Notes under the pieces: model-generated
What the model saw: only the letters and a program-made list of their open reading frames with translations
The model's database searches: none
What the model was told of the DNA's origin: nothing
Made by a program: the position numbers and the translations under genes
Shown: one piece after another, positions 26,040 through 33,872 of the stretch
How positions within the stretch are numbered: the first letter of the stretch is position 1
Layout: each line of letters begins with the position of its first letter
Source of the DNA: Pseudomonadota bacterium
GTDB taxonomy: Bacteria; Chloroflexota; UBA6077; JAJPGT01
Direction of reading: 5' to 3'
DNA length: 59,019 nt
NCBI GenBank assembly: GCA_021325655.1
Contig: JAJPGT010000101.1
Coordinates: 1-59,019, forward strand

Positions 26040-27392
26040 CTAGGGTGGGTCCAGCCCCTGGAGGATCTTGAGCGCCACCTGGGCGGCCAGGCGGTCGTCG
26101 GCGTTCTCCAGGTCCAGCCCGGTGATCGTCTGGATGCGCTGCAGGCGGTAGCTCACCGTATTGACGTGGACGAACAGCTCGCGTGCCACGAGCTGCACGC
26201 TGCCGAGGTGGTGCAGGTACACCGTGAGCGTGTGGACGAGCTCGGTCTGGTGCTTGCGGTCGTAGGCGACCAGCGGCCCGAGCACCTGCTCGGCGTAGGC
26301 GCGCAGCTCCGCCGGATCGGCGATCTGGAACAGGAGACGGTAGATCCCCAGCTCCTCGAACGCGGTGGCGGTGCCCAGGCGGCCGAAGCGACGGGCGATG
26401 GCGACCGCGCGGCGCGCCTGGATGTACGACTGCGCCAGCCCGCCCGGGTCGTGGCAGGGTCCGCCAATGCCCACCGTGATGGCGATGGCCGGAAAGCGGC
26501 TCTGTAGCGCCTCGACGATGCTTGTGCCGAGCTCGGTCGCGGGGAGCGCCGCCGGGTGGGTGGGGTCGGGCTCCGGCGCCAGCACGACCAGCTCGTCGCG
26601 GCGGGCGACGGCGATCGCCGCGGCGGCCTGGAGAGCGACCAGGCGGCTGGCGGTGTCGAGCACGTGGCGGTGGCGGCTGAGCGCGGCGGAGTCGCCCGGG
26701 GCAGGGCCGCCCGGGCGCTCATCCAGCGCCACCGAGAGCACCCGGTAGGCCCGGGCCGGATCATAGCCGACCAGGAGCGCCCGCGCCCGTGCTTGCTCGG
26801 GATCGGCCACCTGTCCCAGGAGCAGGCTGTCGACCAGGTCCTCCTTGAGCCGGTCCCCAACGTCCTGGGCGATCCGCTCCCGCATGAGCGCCAGCGCGTG
26901 GACCGTGGCGGCGTGCTGGACCGCCAGCAGGTCCACCTCGGCGGACTCGTCGCCCGGCGGCTCCAGCACCGCCAGGTAGCCCATCAGCGCCTCGCCGACG
27001 ACGATCGGGGCGATGACGCAGCCCTGGCCGCTGCCCCAGCCGGGGACGGGCGGGATGCGCAGCGGCCGGCGCTCGTCGGCCAGCGTCGCCAGCACGCGCT
27101 GCACCTGCGGGTCGGCGGCGGTCCACGGCAGCCCGGCCGTTGCCCCCTCGGCCGCGCCCGCGCTGGCGAGTGGCTGCAGCAGCGGGTCGAGCACCGTGAC
27201 CGGGCGGCCGACCAGCTCCGCGAACAGGCGCGTGATCGCTTCCAGGGGGGCGTCCTGCAGCACCATGCCGGTGAGCCGGTCGTAGATCGAGACCAGGCGC
27301 TTCAGGTCGGCGTTCTGCGCAGAGAGGGTCTGTACCACTGCCTGGAGGCGGGCCAGAGTCCGGCGATCGGTCGTCTCCTCGGTCGCCGCCAC
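26040..27392 (-). CDS. PucR/CdaR-type transcriptional regulator
   Basis: 450 residues. An N-terminal coiled stretch (ARLQAVVQTLSAQNADLKRL) leads into a GAF-like sensing domain (residues ~35-180), a central GGDEF-like domain and a C-terminal PucR helix-turn-helix: TLTVYLHHLGSVQLVAREL, HVNTVSYRLQRI, ITGLDLENADDRLAAQVAL. PucR proteins regulate purine, amino acid or sugar acid catabolism. Start is GTG with GAGGTG upstream. It begins only 4 bases after the stop of the homocysteine methyltransferase gene, so they are likely co-transcribed, though no functional link is obvious. Confidence 0.92.
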   Translation of the reverse strand: MAATEETTDRRTLARLQAVVQTLSAQNADLKRLVSIYDRLTGMVLQDAPLEAITRLFAELVGRPVTVLDPLLQPLASAGAAEGATAGLPWTAADPQVQRVLATLADERRPLRIPPVPGWGSGQGCVIAPIVVGEALMGYLAVLEPPGDESAEVDLLAVQHAATVHALALMRERIAQDVGDRLKEDLVDSLLLGQVADPEQARARALLVGYDPARAYRVLSVALDERPGGPAPGDSAALSRHRHVLDTASRLVALQAAAAIAVARRDELVVLAPEPDPTHPAALPATELGTSIVEALQSRFPAIAITVGIGGPCHDPGGLAQSYIQARRAVAIARRFGRLGTATAFEELGIYRLLFQIADPAELRAYAEQVLGPLVAYDRKHQTELVHTLTVYLHHLGSVQLVARELFVHVNTVSYRLQRIQTITGLDLENADDRLAAQVALKILQGLDPP

Positions 27393-27396
27393 GGGC

Positions 27397-29262
27397 TCAC
27401 CTCGCGGCCGAGCGCTGGCTGGCGGCCAGGCGGCGCGCCGCCCGCACCAGCGCGACGAGCGGAGCGGCGGAGTCGCCCACGGCGCTGAGCAGCACCCCTT
27501 GCACCCGGGGCCAGGCCGCAGCGATCAGCTCCTCCGCGAGGACGATCCCGGCCGTCGCGCCGGCCTCGCCGGCGGCCCACATCCGCCGCGCAATCGGCTC
27601 GGGCACGGCCATCTCGGGCACCTCGTGCTGCAGATACTCGGCGTGGGCGAAGTCGCGCAGCGGCATCACCCCGAGCAGCACGGGCACCGGCGGCGCCAGC
27701 GCGTCGAGCAGTGCTTGCAGCGCCGCCAGGTCGTAGACCGGCGGGGTGGCCAGGAAGCGGGCCCCGGCGGCGAGCTTGGCTCGCGCCCGCTCCAGCTCCT
27801 GGGCCGGGTCGGCGGCGGTGGGGTTGACCCGCGCCCCGACGAAGAACGCCGTCGGCTTGCCGAGTGGAATCGCGTTGCAATCGCGCCCCTCGTTCAGCCC
27901 CTGGAGCACCGCGATCAACCCGAGCGAATCGACCTCCCAGATGCCGGCCGCGCTCGGGTAGTCGCCGCGCGGAGGCGGGGTTCCGGTGCGGCAGAGCACG
28001 TTGCGGATGCCGAGCGCGTGAGCACCAAGCAGGTCCGCCTGAAGCGCCGTCAGGCTGCGCTCCCAGGTGGTGGCGGTGAGCAGCACCTCCACCTGGAGCC
28101 GCTGGCGCAGCAGCAGCGCCAGCGCCACCGGGCTGATCGGCGCCCGGGCCCCGATCGCCGGGGCGACGGCGAGCACGTCGGCGCCGGCTTCCAGCAGCGC
28201 CGCCGCCTCCTGGACGAGGCGCTCGCCGTCGCCGCTTGGGTGTAGCTCGCAGGCGACCACGAAGTGCCCGGCAGCGAGCTGTGCCGCCAGTTGGCTCGTC
28301 TCGGGCGCGGGCGGGGTGGGGCGGGGCGGCTCAACGGCGGGGCGGGCCGCGACGGCCGCGGCCCGGCGCGGGCCAGGGCGCATGCCGGCCACCGCCCCGG
28401 CGACGGCCTCGATGTGGTCCGGGGTGGTGCCGCAGCAGCCGCCGACGATCGCCGCGCCGACCTCTACGCAGCGGCGGGCGTAGCGGGCGAAGTAGGCCCC
28501 GTCGGCGGTGTACTGGAAGCGTCCCCCGGCCATCACCGGGGGGCCGGCGTTGGGCTGCGCCGCCAGCGGCAGAGCGGTGTGCTCTGCCAGCGCGCGCAGC
28601 ACTTCCAGCACGCCCTGTGGCCCAAGGGTGCAGTTCACCCCGGCCACGTCCACCCCCAGCCTCTCCAGCGCCGCGGCCACCTCGGCGGGCGTATCACCGG
28701 CCAGCGTTCGGCCATCCTCCATGAACGTCATCTGGGCGACGAGCGGCAGATCGGTGAGCCCGCGGGCGGCCTGGACCGCCGCGACCATCTCGCGCAGGTC
28801 GCCGAACGTCTCCAGGATCAGCAGATCTACCCCGGCCTCGAGCAGCGCCGCCATCTGCTCCCGCAGCGCCGCGCCAATGGCGTCTAGGCTCAGCGCTCCC
28901 CGGCCGCTCGGCGGCGCGGCCGGACCGACCGAACCAGCGATCAGCACCGGCACCCCGACCTGCTCGCGGGCCTGCTGGGCCACCCGCACCGCCGCTTGGT
29001 TGATCTCCGCCACCCGCTCCTCGAGCCCGTGCCGCGCCAGCCGGACCCGATTGGCGCCGAAGGAGTTGGTCTCGATGATCTCCGCGCCGGCGGCGATGTA
29101 GGCGCTGTGAATCGCCCGCACCAGCTCGGGCCGGGAGACGCTCAGCTCCGGCAGGGCGCGGTCCAGCGACACCCCGCTGGCGTGCAGCATCGTTCCCATC
29201 GCCCCGTCGCACACCAGCACCCGCTCTGCCAGCCGCGCCCGCAGGTCCTGTCGTTCCCGCAT
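27397..29262 (-). CDS. Bifunctional homocysteine S-methyltransferase/5,10-methylenetetrahydrofolate reductase
   Basis: About 621 residues, the length of YitJ-type fusions. The N-terminal half is a homocysteine methyltransferase barrel: LVCDGAMGTMLHASG, IIETNSFGANR, with zinc Cys in GVNCTLGP and in VGGCCGTTPDHI. A Pro-rich linker near 305-325 leads to a MetF-like domain (FVVACELHPSGD, GARFLATPPVYDL, VPVLLGVMPLRDFAHAEYLQ). It makes methionine and supplies methyl-folate. ATG 29262 is chosen because it immediately precedes the conserved start of the barrel. A TAGAAT -10 lies at 29318-29323; no SAM riboswitch is seen in the ~50-base leader. Confidence 0.92.
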   Translation of the reverse strand: MRERQDLRARLAERVLVCDGAMGTMLHASGVSLDRALPELSVSRPELVRAIHSAYIAAGAEIIETNSFGANRVRLARHGLEERVAEINQAAVRVAQQAREQVGVPVLIAGSVGPAAPPSGRGALSLDAIGAALREQMAALLEAGVDLLILETFGDLREMVAAVQAARGLTDLPLVAQMTFMEDGRTLAGDTPAEVAAALERLGVDVAGVNCTLGPQGVLEVLRALAEHTALPLAAQPNAGPPVMAGGRFQYTADGAYFARYARRCVEVGAAIVGGCCGTTPDHIEAVAGAVAGMRPGPRRAAAVAARPAVEPPRPTPPAPETSQLAAQLAAGHFVVACELHPSGDGERLVQEAAALLEAGADVLAVAPAIGARAPISPVALALLLRQRLQVEVLLTATTWERSLTALQADLLGAHALGIRNVLCRTGTPPPRGDYPSAAGIWEVDSLGLIAVLQGLNEGRDCNAIPLGKPTAFFVGARVNPTAADPAQELERARAKLAAGARFLATPPVYDLAALQALLDALAPPVPVLLGVMPLRDFAHAEYLQHEVPEMAVPEPIARRMWAAGEAGATAGIVLAEELIAAAWPRVQGVLLSAVGDSAAPLVALVRAARRLAASQRSAAR

Positions 29263-29415
29263 GCCCCGGTCCTCGTCGTCCCCGCGCCACCGCGCGCCTG
29301 GGGCCCTCGGCCCCCCCATTCTACGCCCGCGCCATCTGCCCCAGCCTCGGCGCCAGCCGCAGTGCCGCCTGGAGGCGCGGCGACCGAGACCCTGAACCGG
29401 TGTGAGGCGGCAGGC

Positions 29416-29444
29416 TTGCGGGATGGCCAACGCTCGGCTAGCAT
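29416..29444 (+). promoter_or_regulatory. Promoter of the Fur-family gene
   Basis: TTGCGG, 17-base spacer, TAGCAT (29439-29444). The expected start of transcription falls on or next to the ATG at 29451, implying a leaderless message; no ribosome site is present. Confidence 0.55.
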
Positions 29445-29460
29445 TGAGACATGGTATCAA
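29444..29460. promoter_or_regulatory. Palindromic operator over the start of the Fur-family gene
   Basis: TTGAGACATGGTATCAA: six of eight positions pair. It overlaps the -10 edge, predicted start and first codons, a position suited to autorepression by a Fur/Zur protein. Not compared against measured Zur boxes of this lineage. Confidence 0.45.
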
Positions 29461-29885
29461 ATGGCACCATGGTGACGGTGGTGGCGGACCGGCTGGGGCA
29501 GCGCGGCTATCGCCTGACCGGCCCGCGGCAGCAGGTGCTCGGCGCCGTGCTCGGCCGCGAATCGCCCTTCACTGCTCAGGAGATCGTCGACGAGCTGGCG
29601 ACGCGTGGAGTGGGGCGGGCGACGGTCTTCCGGACGCTCGACCTGCTGACCCGCCTGGGCGTGCTCAACCGCATTCACGCCGACGACCGGCTCCACCGCT
29701 ACACCGTCTGTGACGAGGGGCACCACGATCATCTGGTCTGCCGTGCCTGCGGCGAGGTGGCCGAGGCGACCTCGCCGCGGCTGGAGGCGGCGGTGCGACA
29801 GGCCGCTCAGGAGAGCAACTTCCGCCCGCTCGGGCATTCCCTGGAGATCTACGGCATCTGCCGCTCCTGCCAGGGCGCATCCTAA
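29451..29885 (+). CDS. Fur-family regulator, probably Zur-like
   Basis: 144 residues. An N-terminal winged helix (YRLTGPRQQVLGAVL, AQEIVDELATRGVGRATVFRTLDLL) is followed by the dimerisation/metal domain with DEGHHDHLVC, CRAC and a final CRSC, giving the two CxxC pairs of the structural zinc site. It lies directly upstream of a metal-uptake ABC operon, so zinc (less likely manganese or iron) control of that operon is expected. ATG 29451 gives a leaderless start; Met at 29469 is an alternative. Confidence 0.92.
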   Translation: MVSNGTMVTVVADRLGQRGYRLTGPRQQVLGAVLGRESPFTAQEIVDELATRGVGRATVFRTLDLLTRLGVLNRIHADDRLHRYTVCDEGHHDHLVCRACGEVAEATSPRLEAAVRQAAQESNFRPLGHSLEIYGICRSCQGAS

Positions 29886-29932
29886 CCACGACAGGTCCTG
29901 CTCCGTCAGGGCGGGAGATTTGGAGGCGTGAA

Positions 29933-30865
29933 GTGAGACTCGGTATCATCGCCCTGCTCCTGGTGACGCTGCTGCTCGCCGCCTGCTCCTCTGGCGCTGG
30001 CCAGCGCGCGCCAGCGTCGAATCCCGCTCTGAGCGCACTGCCCGACGTGGGTGGGGGGCCGCGGGTAGTCGCCAGTACGTCGCTGCTGGCCGACCTGGTG
30101 CGCAACGTGGCCGGGACGCGGGCGCAGGTGGATTCCCTGGCGCCCGCTGGAGCCGACGTGGAGGATTACCAGACCCGGCCGGAGGATGCGCAGCGGGTAG
30201 CGAACGCCCAGGTGCTGGTTCTCAATGGCCTGGGGCTGGACCACTGGGCTGAGTCCCTGTTTGCGCGCGCCGGGCGCGGGGACGCGGTGCGGGTGACGCT
30301 TAGCGACGGCCTGCCGGTGATCAAAGACCCGCGGGAGCCCGCGAGCGCCGGCAATCCCCACCTGTGGCTGGACGTGCGCCTGGCGCTTCGCTACACGGAG
30401 AAGATCCGCGATGCGCTGATCCAGGCCGACCCGGCCGGCGCGGACGGGTACCGGGCCAACCAGGCCGCGTACGCGCAGCAGCTCGACGAGCTAGATGGCT
30501 GGATTCGGCAGCAGGTAGCGACGCTGCCTCCGGAGCGGCGTAAGCTGGTAACGTTCCACGATGCCTTCCCTTATTTTGCCCGGGCGTACGGCTTCGAGTT
30601 GATCGGGGTCGTCACCCCGGATCCGGGCCACGACCCCTCCGCGGGCGAGCTGGCTCAGCTCGTCAGCCGGGTGCGGGCCGCGGGCGTCCCGGCCGTCTTC
30701 GCCGAGGCGCAGTATTCGCCCAAGCTGGTCCAGGCGTTGGGCCAGGAGGCCGGGGTGAAGGTGGTGACGGACCTGTACAACGACAGCCTCGGACCGGCGC
30801 CGGCGGACACGTACGTCGGGCTGATGCGCTACGACGTGCAGAAGATCGTGGAGGCGCTGAAGTGA
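29933..30865 (+). CDS. Metal ABC transporter substrate-binding lipoprotein (ZnuA/TroA family)
   Basis: 310 residues. Lipobox L-A-A-C with Cys18. Cluster A-1 features are clear: VVASTSLLADLVRNVAG, NPHLWLDV (His ligand), VTFHDAFPYFARAYGFE (His ligand) and the C-terminal LYNDSLG (Asp ligand). The first ligand differs: the motif usually G-A-D-P-H-D-F-E reads G-A-D-V-E-D-Y-Q, placing Glu77 where His is expected. No His-rich loop is present. GTG start with GGAGG 6 bases upstream. Its stop overlaps the ATPase start (GTGA). Confidence 0.9.
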   Translation: MRLGIIALLLVTLLLAACSSGAGQRAPASNPALSALPDVGGGPRVVASTSLLADLVRNVAGTRAQVDSLAPAGADVEDYQTRPEDAQRVANAQVLVLNGLGLDHWAESLFARAGRGDAVRVTLSDGLPVIKDPREPASAGNPHLWLDVRLALRYTEKIRDALIQADPAGADGYRANQAAYAQQLDELDGWIRQQVATLPPERRKLVTFHDAFPYFARAYGFELIGVVTPDPGHDPSAGELAQLVSRVRAAGVPAVFAEAQYSPKLVQALGQEAGVKVVTDLYNDSLGPAPADTYVGLMRYDVQKIVEALK

Positions 30866-31671
30866 CGGCCCCGGCCGCGCCGCTGATCGTGGCCAGTGGG
30901 GTGAGCGCCGGCTACGGCGCCCGCCCGGTGCTGGAGTCCGTGTCGTTCACCATCCAGGCCGGCGAGCTGGTGGCGCTGGTCGGGCCGAATGGCTCCGGCA
31001 AGAGCACGCTGCTGAAAGTGCTGGCCGGGCTGCTCCCAGCCCGGGCCGGGACGGTGCGGGTGCTGGACGCCCCGCCCGGGCGCCAGCCCCGCCGGGTCGC
31101 CTACCTGCCCCAGGCGGAAGCGGTCGACTGGACGTTTCCGGTCAGCGTGCTCGACGTCGTTCTGATGGGCCGCACTCCGCGCATCGGCTGGCTGCGCGGG
31201 CCGAGCCGGGTCGACCGCGAGATCGCGCTGGAGGCGCTGCGCCGGGTAGGCATGGCGCACCTGGCCGAGCGGCAGATCGGGGCGCTCTCGGGCGGGCAGC
31301 AGCGCCGGGTGTTCCTCGCCCGCGCCCTCGCCAATGAGCCCGACCTGTACCTGCTGGACGAGCCGGTGACCGGCGTCGACCCGACCACCGAGGAAGCGCT
31401 GATGGAGCTGCTGGACGCGGAGTGTCGGAGCGGGAAGGCGGTGTTCGCCAGCACCCACGACCTGTCCGGCGTCCTGGGCCACTTCGCCCGGGTGCTCTGC
31501 CTCAACCGCACCCTGGTCGCCGACGGCCCAGCGGAGATTCTGCGCGATCCCGACGTGCTGCGCGCCACCTACGGCGGCCACCTGGTGGAGGTGCGCGGCG
31601 GGACGGCGTTGCTGGTGGACGATCCGCACCATGGCCCCGATCACGCCGGGGCGAGGCGCGGCCATGCTTAG
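30862..31671 (+). CDS. Metal ABC transporter ATP-binding protein
   Basis: 269-residue ATPase of the ZnuC/MntB type: Walker A GPNGSGKST, Q-loop in YLPQAEAVDWTFPV, signature LSGGQQRR, Walker B LYLLDEPVTGVDP and switch His in STHDL. A short His-containing C-terminal tail (DDPHHGPDHAGARRGHA) might bind metal. Overlaps the binding-protein gene by 4 bases and the permease start by 8, showing tight coupling. Confidence 0.93.
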   Translation: MTAPAAPLIVASGVSAGYGARPVLESVSFTIQAGELVALVGPNGSGKSTLLKVLAGLLPARAGTVRVLDAPPGRQPRRVAYLPQAEAVDWTFPVSVLDVVLMGRTPRIGWLRGPSRVDREIALEALRRVGMAHLAERQIGALSGGQQRRVFLARALANEPDLYLLDEPVTGVDPTTEEALMELLDAECRSGKAVFASTHDLSGVLGHFARVLCLNRTLVADGPAEILRDPDVLRATYGGHLVEVRGGTALLVDDPHHGPDHAGARRGHA

Positions 31672-32488
31672 CCTGCTGCTCGACCCGCTCACGCTCGGCT
31701 TCATGCAGCGGGCGCTGCTGGCGGCGACGCTCGTCGGGCTCGTCACCGCGGTCACCGGGGTATACGTCGTCCTGCGCGGGCTCGGGTTCCTGGGAGACGC
31801 CGTCTCCCACGCGGCGTTCCCCGGCGTTGTCGCCGCCTTCCTGCTGGGAGCGCAGGTCACGCTCGGCGCGCTCGTCGCCGCGCTCGGCACCGCGGCACTG
31901 ATCGGCTGGGTCTCGCAGCGTGGCGGCATTCGGAGCGACACCGCCATCGGCGTCATTTTCGCCGGCATGTTCGCCCTGGGTGTGCTGCTGCTCGGAACCG
32001 TGCGCGGCTACACTGGCGACCTGATGTCGTTCCTGTTCGGCAACGTGCTGGCCGTCGCCCCTTCGGACCTGGCGATTATCGCCGCGCTCGGGGTGCTGGT
32101 GCTGCTGGTGATGTTCGCGGTGCGCAAGGAGCTGGTGTTCGCCTCGTTCGACCCGCTCGGTGCTCGCGCCGCTGGACTGCCGGTTCGAGCGCTCGACTAC
32201 CTGCTGCTGGCGCTGCTGGCAGTGACGATCACCGTCTCCATCCAGGTCGTCGGGATCATCCTGGTGATGGCGATGCTGTTGACCCCGGCCGCCACCGCCC
32301 GCCAGCTCGCCGACCGGCTGTCGTCCCTGGTCGCCCTGGCGGTGGCGATCTCGGTCGGCAGCGCGTTGGTGGGGCTCTATCTCAGCTACTACACCAACTG
32401 GGCCTCCGGGGCGACGATCGTCCTGCTTCAGACGGCGCTGTTCCTGCTCGCGCTCACCTTCGGTCCCCGCCGTAGCCTGCGGGCGTAG
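31664..32488 (+). CDS. Metal ABC transporter permease
   Basis: ABC-3 family permease of about 274 residues with eight or nine hydrophobic segments. Family signatures are FLGDAVSHAAFPGVVAAFLLG, SDTAIGVIFAGMFALGVLL, DPLGARAAGLPVRALDYLLL and VVGIILVMAMLLTPAATAR. ATG 31664 is preferred to an ATG 33 bases earlier because it keeps the overlap with the ATPase gene short. Completes the importer controlled by the upstream Fur/Zur-like gene. Confidence 0.93.
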   Translation: MLSLLLDPLTLGFMQRALLAATLVGLVTAVTGVYVVLRGLGFLGDAVSHAAFPGVVAAFLLGAQVTLGALVAALGTAALIGWVSQRGGIRSDTAIGVIFAGMFALGVLLLGTVRGYTGDLMSFLFGNVLAVAPSDLAIIAALGVLVLLVMFAVRKELVFASFDPLGARAAGLPVRALDYLLLALLAVTITVSIQVVGIILVMAMLLTPAATARQLADRLSSLVALAVAISVGSALVGLYLSYYTNWASGATIVLLQTALFLLALTFGPRRSLRA

Positions 32489-32655
32489 GCAGCCAGCAAG
32501 CGGTGGGCGGTGGCAAAAGGTGCGAATGTGGGCCGCCGCTGGTGTATGCTGCACGAGGTGCTGCGAGCGCGGTCGGCCTGGAGCGCCAGGCCAGGGCGCT
32601 CGGCGCGGGCGATCGGAGCGGCGACCGATCGCCGCTGGTGCGCGGCGCGCTGCCG

Positions 32656-32961
32656 ATGACGAATCGCGGGCCGTTCATGGCTTCGCTCAAACGGATCGCG
32701 GCCGGTGGGGCCGCACTGGTGATCTGCCCCTGCCACGTGCTTTACGGCGCGGCGGCGCTGGCCGCTGGTGCGATGGGTGTCGCTGCCCCGGCCGCGCCGG
32801 AGGTGCAGGACGGTCTCCACGCCGTCTATCTCGCCAGCATGGGGCTGGGCGTGGCGCTCTGGCTGCGACGCGGCCGATCGCGCTCCGCTGCCCGGGACCA
32901 GGCCGGCGAGCGCCCCGCACTCGCCCGGCCAGAGCGAGGGCCGGGGATGGAGCATGGCTGA
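32656..32961 (+). CDS. Small membrane protein with a Cys-Pro-Cys-His motif
   Basis: About 101 residues (Met at residue 8 is an alternative start). One hydrophobic segment carries VICPCHVLYGAAALAAGAMG and a second LHAVYLASMGLGVALWL; the tail is basic and Pro-rich. The membrane-embedded CPCH resembles metal- or mercury-handling small proteins (MerE/MerF style), but the similarity is too short to name it. Its stop overlaps the amidase start, so it is coupled to that gene rather than to the metal importer 170 bases upstream. A TATGCT -10 lies at 32545-32550. Confidence 0.6.
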   Translation: MTNRGPFMASLKRIAAGGAALVICPCHVLYGAAALAAGAMGVAAPAAPEVQDGLHAVYLASMGLGVALWLRRGRSRSAARDQAGERPALARPERGPGMEHG

Positions 32962-33817
32962 GCGGACTACGCGCCTCTGGCTGGCGCTCGCGCTCCTGGC
33001 CGTGGCGATGCTCCGGGCCGCCGGGCCAGGAGCGCTGGGCCAGTGGCCGCCGCTGGCGCGCGCCCAGACCGCCGATCTCACGCCCGACCCGACGCCCAGC
33101 GCGGCAGACGCCAATGCCACCTCGACGCCAGCACGCCCCTTCGTGGTCGCCATCGACCCGGGGCACGGGGGGACGGAGGTCGGCGCGGCGCACCCGAGCT
33201 GGGAGGGTGCCCCGCCGCTGCGGGAGAAGGATGTGAACCTGGCGATCGCGCTGGATCTGCGCGACCTGCTGGAGGCGCGCGGCTACCAGGTGGTGATGAC
33301 CCGCACGATGGATACGAACGTCAACGTCGACGGGCTGGACCTGAACGGCGACGGCGTGGTGAACAATGACGACGACCTTCAGGCGCGGGTGGACATCGCC
33401 AATCAGGCCCACGCCGACGTGCTGGTGTCGATCCACAACAACGGCGCCGCGGATCGCAGCGTGCGTGGGACGAGCGTCTGGTACTGCGCGGATCATCCTC
33501 AGGGCGCTCGGGCGCGCCGGCTGGCTCAATTGCTCCAGCAGGCATTCCTGGCGCACCTGCGCGGGATCGGCTACAGCCCGCTGGACCAAGGCGCTAACGA
33601 CGACCCGCCGTTGCACAAGCCGTACGGCCACCTGTTCGTCGTCGGGGTGAAGACGCCTCGAGTGGCGCGCCCCTCGGAGATGCCCGGCGTGGTGGGCGAA
33701 TCGCTGTACGTGACCAACGACCGCGAGGCGGCGCTGCTCGCCCAGGAGCAGGTCCGCCAGGAGCTCGCCGCCGCCTATCGCGACGCCGTCGTGGCGTTCC
33801 TGGAGCAGCCGCAGTGA
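32954..33817 (+). CDS. N-acetylmuramoyl-L-alanine amidase (Amidase_3) with a calcium-loop-like insert
   Basis: Secreted peptidoglycan amidase, 287 residues. A signal peptide/anchor (LWLALALLAVAMLRAAG) and a Pro/Thr linker precede the catalytic domain. Zinc ligands are His in AIDPGHGG, Glu in PPLREKDVNLAIA and His in VSIHNNGAAD; the catalytic Glu is likely in VVGESLYV. Between VMTRTMDT and LQARVDIAN, where the family has a short turn, sits DLNGDGVVNNDD (residues ~130-141), a D-x-N-x-D-G-x5-D pattern like a dockerin or EF-hand calcium loop. The gene overlaps the upstream CPCH protein gene and precedes a deacetylase, forming a cell-wall pair. Confidence 0.9.
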   Translation: MAERTTRLWLALALLAVAMLRAAGPGALGQWPPLARAQTADLTPDPTPSAADANATSTPARPFVVAIDPGHGGTEVGAAHPSWEGAPPLREKDVNLAIALDLRDLLEARGYQVVMTRTMDTNVNVDGLDLNGDGVVNNDDDLQARVDIANQAHADVLVSIHNNGAADRSVRGTSVWYCADHPQGARARRLAQLLQQAFLAHLRGIGYSPLDQGANDDPPLHKPYGHLFVVGVKTPRVARPSEMPGVVGESLYVTNDREAALLAQEQVRQELAAAYRDAVVAFLEQPQ

Positions 33818-33872
33818 GAGCGAGCAGCCAGCAGGGGGGACGCGCTGGCGCCGGCGGGGCGAGCGCACCGCG

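Noticed and set aside
29263..29450. SAM riboswitch before the homocysteine methyltransferase fusion
   Set aside because: The predicted leader is about 50 bases and lacks recognisable conserved segments.
32656..32961. Naming the CPCH membrane protein as a mercury transporter
   Set aside because: Only a short Cys-Pro-Cys-His match; no mer genes or MerR regulator nearby.
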